A stretch of DNA of 64,000 bases, from contig NZ_JBHTJO010000002.1 of assembly GCF_042676065.1 (NCBI RefSeq), forward strand, positions 62,001-126,000, read 5' to 3'. This DNA comes from Methyloligella solikamskensis (lineage in GTDB: Bacteria > Pseudomonadota > Alphaproteobacteria > Rhizobiales > Methyloligellaceae). The notes beneath the pieces are model-generated. The model saw only the letters and a list, made by a program, of their open reading frames with translations. It was not told the origin of the DNA and searched no databases. Position numbers and translations under genes: made by a program. Positions 34,388 through 41,939 of the stretch are shown here, one piece after another; within the stretch, counting starts at the first letter, position 1, and each line of letters starts with the position of its first letter.

Positions 34388-34924
34388 CTAGAACGGCTCG
34401 TTGCGGAAGGCCGCCGCCGCCACAAGTCTCCCGTCGTCATCGTCTGGGTCACCGGATAGGGATTTGTCGTAAGTCCCTCGGAAGAGACTCGGAAGAAAGG
34501 AAAGGAGTGGCCATTCGTAGAAGACCGTTACGACGACGATGTCGTTACGCCCTCCCGGCTGGTAACGGTAATTGTCCTCGTCATCCTGTGGGAGGGCGCG
34601 GTCGGCCGCTCCAAAGCTGTCGTAGGTCTGGACGTCGAAACGGAGCTTGTCGCAGGTGAGCGGAGGCGTCACGCCATCGCACACCGCTTGCAGGAAGGCT
34701 TCTTTGCTCCCCTGCTGCGCCTGGCCTGTCCGAATGAGGCGCCCGGCCTCTGAGACGGTTTTCTCCAGGGCCACGTTGCCTGCATACCGCAGAGCGACAT
34801 CGAAGAGCCCAAGGAGAAGGAGCATGAACACAGACCCGATGATCGCGAATTCAAGCGCGGAGGCGCCCTTCTTGTCGCGGCGGAATCTGCGCAGATGCCG
34901 GACGCCGTCTCGAAAAATAATCAT
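34388..34924 (-). CDS. TadE-family pilus assembly pseudopilin
   Basis: A 178-residue protein with RRDKKGASALEFAIIGSVFM near its start: a short basic leader, a Gly-Ala processing-type site with Glu at +5, and one membrane helix. The rest is periplasmic with two cysteines (VCDGVTPPLTCDKL) that may form a disulphide, a common TadE feature. ATG 34924 has TGGA six bases before it; ATG 34951 is an alternative. It is the first gene of a two-gene operon with the following pseudopilin gene. Its upstream region is a very AT-rich divergent promoter area shared with the VWA gene. Confidence 0.85.
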   Translation of the reverse strand: MIIFRDGVRHLRRFRRDKKGASALEFAIIGSVFMLLLLGLFDVALRYAGNVALEKTVSEAGRLIRTGQAQQGSKEAFLQAVCDGVTPPLTCDKLRFDVQTYDSFGAADRALPQDDEDNYRYQPGGRNDIVVVTVFYEWPLLSFLPSLFRGTYDKSLSGDPDDDDGRLVAAAAFRNEPF

Positions 34925-35116
34925 GAATGATCCAGCAAGCATGGAGGACATCGTCCCTAATGTGGGTAGGATTAAATGTAAGCTGTTAAAAATGCGATAA
35001 AGAGAAAGAAAGGAGAAGGTTAACGGCAAAAATAATACTTATACTAAAATTTGATATAAATTTTATGCTGTTTTTAATGTTATTAATTACTTGAGGGAAG
35101 GAAATATTAGCTAGCG

Positions 35117-35178
35117 TACCCATGTAAAAAGCCGCATATATTCAAGCAATAGCCAATAGGCGCGGCTAGCTATGGGTA
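35117..35178 (+). promoter_or_regulatory. nested inverted repeats before the TadG-like gene
   Basis: TACCCAT (35117-35123) can pair with ATGGGTA (35172-35178), and inside it GCCGC (35131-35135) with GCGGC (35162-35166). The outer right arm ends at the AGGTGA ribosome site of the gene starting at 35185, so the fold could hide that site. Confidence 0.4.
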
Positions 35179-35184
35179 GGTGAA

Positions 35185-36762
35185 ATGATCACGAAAAAAC
35201 TCGCCCGTCTCACGGCGGATTTCTCTCGCTCACGTCGCGGAAGCGTCGCCATCCTCTTTGGGGTGGTGCTTCTGCCCCTCGTGATCGCGATGGGCGTGGG
35301 TTTCGATTACGGCCGCGCGCTTCTTGTGCGCGATCGCATGCACGAGGCGGCCGACGCTGCGGCCCTCGCCATCGGGTCCTGGCCGGACATGGACAAGGAG
35401 GCGCTGAAGGAAAAGGCGCAGCAATTCTTCGACGCCAACTACTCGGATGGGACGCTCGGGGCGTCCGGAAAAATCAATGTCCGCTTCGACAAGGACAACA
35501 ACATCTTTGTGACGGTCACCGGCGAGATGCCCACGACCTTCATGAAGCTCGCGAACGTCAAGCAGATGGACGTTGCCGCCCAGACCATGGTGACCAAGGA
35601 GGAGCGAAACATCGAGCTTATCCTGGTCCTCGACACGACCGGCTCCATGCGCAACGGCGGCAAGATGAATGCCCTGAAGAACGCCGCCCGCGAGATGGTC
35701 AATACCCTGTTCAATGGGAAATCCACTTCCGACACCCTCAAGGTAGGCGTTGTGCCATTTTCCGCTGCGGTGAATGTCGGCTCGCAGATGAGCAACTCGC
35801 CATGGCTCGACCGGAGCGGCGCATCCAGCATCGCCAAAGAGGACTTCGTGCCCGGCACCAATACCTGGACGCTGTTCAGCAAGCTCCGCAACAAGAGCTG
35901 GGCCGGTTGCGTGCGCGAGCGGGCCGAGCCCTACGAGTTGACCGACGCCGCGCCGTCGAACTCCGACAAGGACACGCTCTTTGCGCCATACTTCGCACCG
36001 GACGAGCCGGACCCGGAGGAAGACTCCGGAGGTGGATGGTGGGGCGGAAGCAGTGGGCCCAACTACGCCAACAACTATCTAGACGATCAGAATCCGCAGA
36101 GCTGCAGTGGCTGGGGTTGGTATCAAACGTGTCAGGACTCTATGAACGATGAGCAGATCCAGAGAGACACGCGGAAATACGACAACGCCTACGTCAACAG
36201 CAGCACCTACGGACCGAACTATCTCTGTCCGCCGAACCCCGTCACGGCGCTGACGGACAACAAGAGTAAAGTTCTCAGTGCCATCAACGCGCTGGAGCCG
36301 GACGGCAGCACGGTGATCCCGGCGGGTCTGCTCTGGGGCTGGCGTCTGATCTCCCCCGGCGCACCCTTCTCGGAAGGTGCAGCTTATGACGACGAGACCT
36401 GGATCAAGGCGATCGTGCTGCTCACCGACGGTGAGAACAGCGTGAACGGCGGCAGCAACTACCACAACAAGTCGATCTATAACGCGTTCGGTTATGCCGC
36501 GAAGGGCCACCTCGGAAATACGAACGGCTACGAAGCCGAAGACGAGCTCGATGAAAAGACCTCGACCGTCTGCTCGAAGATCAAGGCTTCCAACATCCGG
36601 CTCTATACGATCGGCTTCCAGGTGAGCGGCCAGGTTCAGAACCTGCTGCGCTCCTGCGCCACCGAACCGGACATGTTCTACAATTCGCCGAGCAACTCGC
36701 AGCTCGCCGGCGTCTTCCAGGATATCGCCCAAGGCCTGGGTGAGCTTCGTATCGCCCGGTAG
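35185..36762 (+). CDS. TadG-like pilus assembly protein with VWA domain
   Basis: A 525-residue protein with an N-terminal TadE/TadG motif (RSRRGSVAILFGVVLLPLV, residues 15-33) as membrane anchor and a von Willebrand factor A domain whose MIDAS motif begins at Asp150 (DTTGSM) with later LTDGENS near residue 413. Between them an insertion at about 260-335 is rich in Asp/Pro/Gly/Trp (PDPEEDSGGGWWGG) and cysteine. TadG-type proteins help assemble or anchor Flp pili and mediate surface attachment. It is transcribed away from the two TadE-like genes and ends at a strong terminator. Confidence 0.88.
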   Translation: MITKKLARLTADFSRSRRGSVAILFGVVLLPLVIAMGVGFDYGRALLVRDRMHEAADAAALAIGSWPDMDKEALKEKAQQFFDANYSDGTLGASGKINVRFDKDNNIFVTVTGEMPTTFMKLANVKQMDVAAQTMVTKEERNIELILVLDTTGSMRNGGKMNALKNAAREMVNTLFNGKSTSDTLKVGVVPFSAAVNVGSQMSNSPWLDRSGASSIAKEDFVPGTNTWTLFSKLRNKSWAGCVRERAEPYELTDAAPSNSDKDTLFAPYFAPDEPDPEEDSGGGWWGGSSGPNYANNYLDDQNPQSCSGWGWYQTCQDSMNDEQIQRDTRKYDNAYVNSSTYGPNYLCPPNPVTALTDNKSKVLSAINALEPDGSTVIPAGLLWGWRLISPGAPFSEGAAYDDETWIKAIVLLTDGENSVNGGSNYHNKSIYNAFGYAAKGHLGNTNGYEAEDELDEKTSTVCSKIKASNIRLYTIGFQVSGQVQNLLRSCATEPDMFYNSPSNSQLAGVFQDIAQGLGELRIAR

Positions 36763-36820
36763 CGGACAGGAGATCCTGGTCTGCGGTAAACGCGCAAGGG
36801 CGAGAGAGCATCGGACAGCA

Positions 36821-36855
36821 GAAGGGCCGGAGTCGATCCTCCGGCCCTTCTTTTG
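36821..36855 (+). terminator. intrinsic terminator after the TadG-like gene
   Basis: GAAGGGCCGGAG (36821-36832) pairs with CTCCGGCCCTTC (36839-36850), a perfect 12-base stem with a six-base loop, followed by TTTTG. It lies 60 bases after the VWA gene and 24 bases before the end of the converging gene. Confidence 0.9.
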
Positions 36856-36878
36856 TTGTTGACCCTGCGGCTTGCCGC

Positions 36879-37373
36879 CTATTGCACCCCGGAAGCAGCC
36901 GATCCCTGACCCATGCCCTGCTTTGCGGAGAGCTGCTTCTGAATGGTGTCGAAATATTCCGAGTTGTCGCCGATAGCGAGCGGTGAGGTGCATTTGGGTG
37001 CGCAGTATACGGTCTCATTGTTCCGCGCGCCGCGATGCACTGTGATCATGCCGTTAGAGGGGTCGGAGACCGTCAGATCGCTCTCTTCGATAATGTCGCC
37101 CTTGGCATTGACCACGATCAGATTGGTCCGGCCGAACGACTTACCGGTCACGACCAGCAGCTTGGAGTTCTGGACGGCGATGTCGGCGATCGAGGGATTG
37201 CCGACAATGATCTCCGCCGCGGGCTCCTCCAGATGCACGAGCTTGGCCTTGTCGAGCGGCACTTCAATTACACCTTCCGCAAAGGCCTGCGGGATAGCCC
37301 CGCCCGTAAATGCGAGGGGCAGCGTGAGGGCGAGTGCCCAGAGAGATGCTCTAAATCCAGTGACGTCGCGCAT
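36879..37373 (-). CDS. stand-alone CpaC/RcpA N-terminal-domain pilus protein
   Basis: A 164-residue exported protein with a signal peptide (ASLWALALTLPLAFTGGAIP, cleaved near QAFA) and a single pilus formation N-terminal domain (PF13629 type): VPLDKAKLVHLEEPAAEIIV, then NPSIADIAV and GKSFGRTNLIVVNAKGDII. The same domain forms the N-terminus of the CpaC secretin encoded at 39.7 kb, but here there is no secretin part. Two cysteines (YCAPKCTSP) follow the domain. Such short versions occur in Rhizobiales Tad loci; a secretin-partner role is inferred. AAGGA eight bases before ATG 37373 supports the start. Confidence 0.85.
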   Translation of the reverse strand: MRDVTGFRASLWALALTLPLAFTGGAIPQAFAEGVIEVPLDKAKLVHLEEPAAEIIVGNPSIADIAVQNSKLLVVTGKSFGRTNLIVVNAKGDIIEESDLTVSDPSNGMITVHRGARNNETVYCAPKCTSPLAIGDNSEYFDTIQKQLSAKQGMGQGSAASGVQ

Positions 37374-37828
37374 AAGGCGGGTCCTTCCGACTTCAGTCCT
37401 GTCCGAGCTTGGTCTGGAAAAGGTGAAGGATTCGCAAATCCCTGCGCCGTTTCTGTACGGCCCCGGCCGGGTAGCGGCGGGGAGTTTCGCGCCGCCAAAC
37501 ACCCGGTAGTGGAGATCGATAAGCGCATAAAATCTGAGTAAAAAGCGATCTTATTTCAATGAAAGCCCGGCAGCTTTTAGAAGTTGCTTGGAAAACAAGG
37601 AATAAAGAGAAGGTCGACTGAGATCCGGGTATGGCCGACAGTGGCGACCACCCATGTTGCCCGGCGAATACAATTCGTTAACTATAAGTCGTTGGAATTA
37701 TTCTTTTCGTTTAACTTGGCCGTAACGCGGGACCGCTATGGTCTCCACAGTTCGAGCCGTCCTGAGGCGATCAACAGTCAGGGACGGCGAACTGGGTGCT
37801 GTGAAAATCTGTGAAAGGAACTGTCGAA
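37374..37828. other. intergenic region upstream of flp
   Basis: About 455 bases between divergent genes. It holds the ribosome site and presumably promoter of the CpaC-like gene on the minus strand, an A/T-rich middle (about 37500-37620) and the flp promoter zone with a CtrA-like box near 37711. Small open frames here lack ribosome sites and family matches. Confidence 0.55.
37711..37742 (+). promoter_or_regulatory. CtrA-like box and putative flp promoter
   Basis: TTAA-N7-GTAAC (37711-37726) matches eight of nine bases of the CtrA consensus TTAA-N7-TTAAC. It covers a possible -35 (TTGGCC) and is followed by a -10-like TATGGT (37737-37742). In Caulobacter CtrA activates the pilin gene pilA; the same control here is inferred. 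Confidence 0.5.
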
Positions 37829-38008
37829 ATGAAAAATCTTGTTACGCGTTTCGCGAAAGACGAATCCGGTGCAACCGCCATCGAGTATGGCCTCATCGCC
37901 GCCGGCATCTCCGTCGCCATTATCGCTCTCGTGAATGCGATCGGCGGCAATCTGGAGACCGTCTTCACGTACATCCGCGATGAGCTGGGCACGGTTCCGA
38001 CCGAGTAA
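37829..38008 (+). CDS. flp: Flp-type pilin
   Basis: Major subunit of the Flp/Tad pilus (59 aa). A short leader (MKNLVTRFAKDESG) ends in Gly before ATAIEYGLIAAG, with Glu and Tyr at +5 and +6, the exact Flp processing motif for the CpaA peptidase encoded next. A single hydrophobic helix follows. AAGGA nine bases before ATG 37829 fixes the start; a GTG 18 bases upstream in frame is less likely. A strong terminator immediately downstream would allow high pilin expression apart from the rest of the locus. Confidence 0.95.
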   Translation: MKNLVTRFAKDESGATAIEYGLIAAGISVAIIALVNAIGGNLETVFTYIRDELGTVPTE

Positions 38009-38034
38009 GCTAATTGCTAGTTCAGGACTGTACG

Positions 38035-38067
38035 GAAGCCGCCCCTGCACGGGGCGGCTTCTTTTTT
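38035..38067 (+). terminator. strong intrinsic terminator between flp and cpaA
   Basis: GAAGCCGCCCC (38035-38045) pairs perfectly with GGGGCGGCTTC (38051-38061) around a five-base loop, followed by six T's. It should make flp mainly a single-gene message. Confidence 0.93.
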
Positions 38068-38142
38068 GTGGGGAAGCGTTTTCAACGCTCCCTTAGCGTT
38101 TGAACCGCATACTCCTCACCATCGTATGGGAGCCCGCCGGTC

Positions 38143-38649
38143 ATGATCCAAGACCTTCTTATCATCACGATCTTTCCCGCCTGCATGGCGTTCGCTGCAG
38201 CGATGGATCTGATCACCATGACGGTCCCGAACCGGATTCCCCTGATACTGGTCGTAGGGTTTGCCTGTCTCGCGCCCCTTATTGGACTGAGCCTGCCTGA
38301 GATCGGCATCCAGACCGCAGCCGCCATCGGCGCTCTTGTCATCGGCTTCGGCATGTTCGCCATGGGCTGGATCGGCGGCGGCGATGCGAAGCTCTTCGCC
38401 GCAACCGTCCTGTGGCTGGATCCGCAGTCTCTGCTCGTCTACGTCATGTTCTCTGGCATCCTGGGCGGGGCGCTGACCCTTCTGCTGCTCGCCTATCGCA
38501 GCTATCCGCTCCCGCCCGCCATGATGTCCCAAGCGTGGGTTTCGCGCCTGCACCACCCGCAGGAAGGCGTGCCCTACGGCATCGCGCTCGCCGCTGGCGG
38601 TCTCATCGCCTATTCCGGAACGCCCTTCATGGCAGCACTGGGCACCTAG
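38143..38649 (+). CDS. cpaA: prepilin peptidase CpaA/TadV
   Basis: Aspartic prepilin peptidase (168 aa), integral membrane with about five helices, that cleaves the Flp leader and the TadE-type leaders. The two catalytic aspartates are visible: one in AAAMDLITMTVPN (Asp22) and one in the family motif WIGGGDAKLFAATV (near residue 80). It is the short TadV/CpaA form, lacking the N-methylation domain of PilD. It is bracketed by terminators on both sides, so it may be made from readthrough of flp or its own promoter. Confidence 0.94.
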   Translation: MIQDLLIITIFPACMAFAAAMDLITMTVPNRIPLILVVGFACLAPLIGLSLPEIGIQTAAAIGALVIGFGMFAMGWIGGGDAKLFAATVLWLDPQSLLVYVMFSGILGGALTLLLLAYRSYPLPPAMMSQAWVSRLHHPQEGVPYGIALAAGGLIAYSGTPFMAALGT

Positions 38650-38679
38650 CGACGCCTCTACAGACGTCACCTTCTTCTC

Positions 38680-38715
38680 AAAGGGCGGGACGCGGGAAGC
38701 GTCTCGCCCTTTTTC
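38680..38715 (+). terminator. intrinsic terminator after cpaA
   Basis: AAAGGGCGGGACGC pairs with GCGTCTCGCCCTTT (one G-T pair) around GGGAA, followed by T's. It separates cpaA from the cpaB-tadC operon. Confidence 0.88.
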
Positions 38716-38758
38716 ATTGCACGATTTCGAGGCAGCGGCGGCCAATTTGGCACGGGCA

Positions 38759-38774
38759 TTAACTCGCCGTTGAG
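38759..38774 (+). promoter_or_regulatory. weak CtrA-like box upstream of cpaB
   Basis: TTAA-N7-TTGAG matches seven of nine consensus bases. It lies 62 bases before the cpaB start and after the cpaA terminator, where the promoter of the cpaB-tadC operon is expected. The match alone is weak. Confidence 0.3.
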
Positions 38775-38835
38775 AATTCGCGAGGCACAGTGGTCATGTT
38801 GCGCGAAACGCCGGGGGCGTGAGGAGTTCATTCGA

Positions 38836-39618
38836 ATGAAAAAAGGCAGAATCATTGTTCTGGCCATTGCCTTCGTGGCCGCCATCGGCGCTGCCATGAT
38901 GGCGCGCAACATGGTCTCTGACACAGAAACCGTTACGATCGAGAAGACTGTCGGCGCGAAGGACGTCTTGGTGACGGCAAAGGATTTCCGGCTCGGCGAT
39001 GCCGTGACCGAAGACTCGCTCAAATGGCAGGAATGGCCCGAAGAAGGGGTTACGCCGGATCTCATCACCCGCGATCAGAATCCCGACGCCGTTAAGAACC
39101 TGATGGGTTCGATTGCGCGCGCACCCTTCATCGCCGGCGAGCCGGTCAAGGGACAAAAGCTCATCAAGGCGGGCGAGGGCGGCGTGCTCGCTGCGATCCT
39201 GCCGTCCGGCATGCGCGCGATTTCGACACCGATCAGCGAGGAGAGCGCGGCCGGTGGATTCATTCTGCCTAACGACCGCGTCGACGTCATCTTGAGCAGG
39301 CGGATCCAGGTCGGCAACGCGGATCAACAGGTCAGCGAGACGATTTTGCGCAACGTGCGCGTCCTCGCCATCGGCCAGACGCTCGAGACAACCGGTGAAG
39401 AGAAGGTCGTTTCCGGCGCCACGGCGACTTTGGAACTGACGCCTCGGCAAACCGAAATTCTTTCGCTCGCCCAGTCGATGGGACAGCTCTCGCTCTCGCT
39501 TCGCAGTCTCGCCGACACGCCCAAGCCGGGCGATACGGTGGACATCCGCAACGAGAAGAGCGGGTCCGTCAAAATGCTGAAATACGGCGTGCCGTCTCAG
39601 GTCTTTGGAGTGAACTGA
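38836..39618 (+). CDS. cpaB: Flp pilus assembly protein CpaB/RcpC
   Basis: A 260-residue periplasmic protein anchored by an N-terminal helix (RIIVLAIAFVAAIGAAMMA). A SAF domain (about 50-115; KDVLVTAKDFRLGDAVTEDSL) and the RcpC-like region (MRAISTPISEESAAGGFILP, then DRVDVILSRR) define the family. CpaB helps secretin assembly or stability in Tad machines. GAGGAG nine bases before ATG 38836 sets the start; the frame extends upstream to 38770 without a ribosome site. First gene of cpaB-C-D-E-F-tadB-tadC. Confidence 0.93.
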   Translation: MKKGRIIVLAIAFVAAIGAAMMARNMVSDTETVTIEKTVGAKDVLVTAKDFRLGDAVTEDSLKWQEWPEEGVTPDLITRDQNPDAVKNLMGSIARAPFIAGEPVKGQKLIKAGEGGVLAAILPSGMRAISTPISEESAAGGFILPNDRVDVILSRRIQVGNADQQVSETILRNVRVLAIGQTLETTGEEKVVSGATATLELTPRQTEILSLAQSMGQLSLSLRSLADTPKPGDTVDIRNEKSGSVKMLKYGVPSQVFGVN

Positions 39619-39662
39619 GCACCATGAGCACGTCACGGGGGATAACAGGAAAAGGCAGGGAA

Positions 39663-41168
39663 ATGGCTCGGTTACGTAAGCTGGTGTCCGTCTTGTGCGC
39701 CGTCGCGCTCGCAATCGGTCCGCTTGTCCCGGCACCGTCCGCAGCGACGGAGCGGAGCACGTCGCTCATCCGGGTGACCGCGTCCTCTGTTCCGGCCGTC
39801 CGCCAGATCGACCTGGGGCTGAACAAGTCCATGGTTGTCGAGCTTCCCGTGGCCGTGCGCGACGTGATGGTCTCAAACCCTGCAAAGGTCGACGCCGTCA
39901 TGCAGACCTCCCGCCGCGCCTACGTTATCGGCAAGGAGCTCGGCGAGGCGAACGTCTTCTTCACGGACCAGAATGGCAATCAGGTTCTGACTCTGGAGCT
40001 CAATATCCAGCGCGATCTTTCGGCTCTGGAAGGACTGCTCGCCCGCCTCATTCCAGGTTCCGATATCCAGGTCGAGGCTTTCGGCGGCAACATCCTGTTG
40101 ACCGGCCGCGTCGAGACCCCCCAGGACGCCACGCGTGCAAGCCAGATCGCCAACAGTGTCATCGCGTATGACCCTGACGCTCCGGCCACCACGACCAGCA
40201 TGGGCGCCGGCGCTGCCGGTGTCGGCGGCATGGCGGAACACACGAGCATCGGCACCGAGCAGCGCAAGGTGATCAATATGATCACAGTCGAGGGCGAAGA
40301 GCAGGTGATGCTGAAGGTCTCCGTCGTCGAGATGGAGCGCAACACTGCGAAGCAGCTTGGCGTGAACCTTGAGGCGTTGGTGAATTCCGGGAACTTCCAG
40401 TTCGCCGCCTTGAGCCAATTGCCGTTCCCGGTGAACCAGGGGCCGATCGCGCCTGCGCAGGCTGCCGTCGGGTGGGCAAGTGGCTCGAATAGCGCCGACG
40501 CTATGCTTCAGGCGCTGGAGCAGAACGGTTTGATCCATACACTGGCGGAGCCGAACCTCACAGCGATCTCGGGCGAGACGGCCAACTTCCTGGCCGGCGG
40601 CGAATTCCCGATCGTCACGGGTATCGATACCACCACCAATACCGCATCGGTCGACTTCAAGCAGTTCGGTGTCGGGCTCGCCTTCACGCCCGTCGTGCTG
40701 TCGGAGGGCCGCATCAGCATGAAGATCTCGACCGAAGTCAGCGAGCTTTCCAACGAGGGCGCCATCGCCGTGACCGGCGGCTTCACAATCCCCGCCCTGA
40801 AGGTGCGCCGTGCCGAGACCACGGTCGAGCTGGCGAGTGGTGGGTCCCTGGTGATCGCCGGCCTGTTGTCGGATCAGTCCCGGCAGACCATTAGCGGTTA
40901 TCCCGGCCTGAAAGATCTCCCGGTTCTGGGGACGCTCTTCCGCAGCCGCGACTACCAGAAGAACGAGACTGAGCTTGTGGTCATGGTGACGCCGTATATC
41001 GCGAAGGCTGTGTCCCGCAATGAGCTGACCCAGCCCGATCAGGGCTTCGGCTGGGCAAGCGACGTGAACGCCAATTTCATGGGGCAGATGAATCGGGTCT
41101 ACGGACGCGAGCCGGAGGTCGTGCCCCAGGGTAATTTCGGTGGCGATGTCGGATTCATCGTCGAGTAG
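39663..41168 (+). CDS. cpaC: outer membrane secretin CpaC/RcpA
   Basis: The pilus exit pore (501 aa). A signal peptide is followed by a pilus formation N-terminal domain (about 40-110; LGLNKSMVVELPVAVRDVMV), a BON-like domain (about 120-190; FGGNILLTGRVETPQDA) and a secretin domain (about 210-450) with EQVMLKVSVVEMERNTAKQLG, FLAGGEFPIV and the C-terminal TVELASGGSLVIAGLLSD ... LGTLFRS signature. ATG 39663 has AGG-rich bases before it; ATG 39624 would add 13 residues. It follows cpaB closely and precedes cpaD. Confidence 0.95.
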   Translation: MARLRKLVSVLCAVALAIGPLVPAPSAATERSTSLIRVTASSVPAVRQIDLGLNKSMVVELPVAVRDVMVSNPAKVDAVMQTSRRAYVIGKELGEANVFFTDQNGNQVLTLELNIQRDLSALEGLLARLIPGSDIQVEAFGGNILLTGRVETPQDATRASQIANSVIAYDPDAPATTTSMGAGAAGVGGMAEHTSIGTEQRKVINMITVEGEEQVMLKVSVVEMERNTAKQLGVNLEALVNSGNFQFAALSQLPFPVNQGPIAPAQAAVGWASGSNSADAMLQALEQNGLIHTLAEPNLTAISGETANFLAGGEFPIVTGIDTTTNTASVDFKQFGVGLAFTPVVLSEGRISMKISTEVSELSNEGAIAVTGGFTIPALKVRRAETTVELASGGSLVIAGLLSDQSRQTISGYPGLKDLPVLGTLFRSRDYQKNETELVVMVTPYIAKAVSRNELTQPDQGFGWASDVNANFMGQMNRVYGREPEVVPQGNFGGDVGFIVE

Positions 41169-41189
41169 GAGAGAACGGAGAACGTGATC

Positions 41190-41939
41190 ATGTCTGGATT
41201 TCCAAAAGTGCTCAGCCAGCGCCCCACAGGCGGCCGGTCTGCTGCCGCTCTCCTCGCCGTGCTGTTGTCGGGAACGGTCTTGACCGGATGCATGCAGGCC
41301 GGTCCGCGGTTCGAAGCGCCCTTCATGCTGGCCAATCCCACCGAGCGCCATCCGATCGTCGTATCGAATTCCGAAGCGCGGCTGGACATCCCGGTCTATG
41401 CCGGCTCCTACGGCCTGACCCGCAGCCAGGAGTCCCAGCTCTACAGCTTCCTTTCGGACTACAAGCGCAGCAGGGGGTCGAGGCTCGTCATCAAGGCGCC
41501 CGTCGGCGGTGACGAACGCGCGACGCGCGCAGTCTTCACCGATGTGAAGCAGGTTCTGCGCAGCCGCGGCTTCACCCAAAACGAGGTCGTGCTCGAGAGC
41601 TACTCGCCGGGCTACAAGTCATTCCAGGCCATCCGGCTGACCTACGACCGCTTCGTCGCAGAAGGACCGACATGCCCCGACTGGTCGGAAAACCTGGCCT
41701 ATGACCCCAACAACGCGCCCTATCCAAACCTGGGCTGCGCTACCCAGCGGAACCTGGCCGCTCAGGTCGCCAATCCGCGCCACCTCGTGCAGCCGGCAGA
41801 TGAAACGCCGCGTGCCAGTGAGCGCCGAGACACCGTGTGGGGCAATTACGTCAAGGGCGAGCCGACAGGCGCCGAGTGGAGGCCTGAGGCTCCGTCTGAG
41901 CGCGCCAACTCCAGCAATCTAGGAGCTCAGAGTGACTGA
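41190..41939 (+). CDS. cpaD: Tad pilus lipoprotein CpaD
   Basis: A 249-residue lipoprotein: signal peptide with lipobox LTGC near residue 34, then a CpaD domain with VVLESYSPGYKSFQAIRLTY and the hallmark CPDWSENLAYDPNNAPYPN followed by LGCATQRNLAAQVANPRHL. It is the outer membrane partner of the secretin. GGAG nine bases before ATG 41190 supports this start over the GTG at 41184. The last eight bases overlap cpaE. Confidence 0.94.
   Translation: MSGFPKVLSQRPTGGRSAAALLAVLLSGTVLTGCMQAGPRFEAPFMLANPTERHPIVVSNSEARLDIPVYAGSYGLTRSQESQLYSFLSDYKRSRGSRLVIKAPVGGDERATRAVFTDVKQVLRSRGFTQNEVVLESYSPGYKSFQAIRLTYDRFVAEGPTCPDWSENLAYDPNNAPYPNLGCATQRNLAAQVANPRHLVQPADETPRASERRDTVWGNYVKGEPTGAEWRPEAPSERANSSNLGAQSD

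Noticed and set aside
37584..37814. 76-codon frame upstream of flp
   Set aside because: It covers the likely flp promoter, lacks a ribosome site and has no recognisable protein features.
39873..41579. 568-codon open frame on the minus strand
   Set aside because: Antisense to cpaC and cpaD; no ribosome site or motif.
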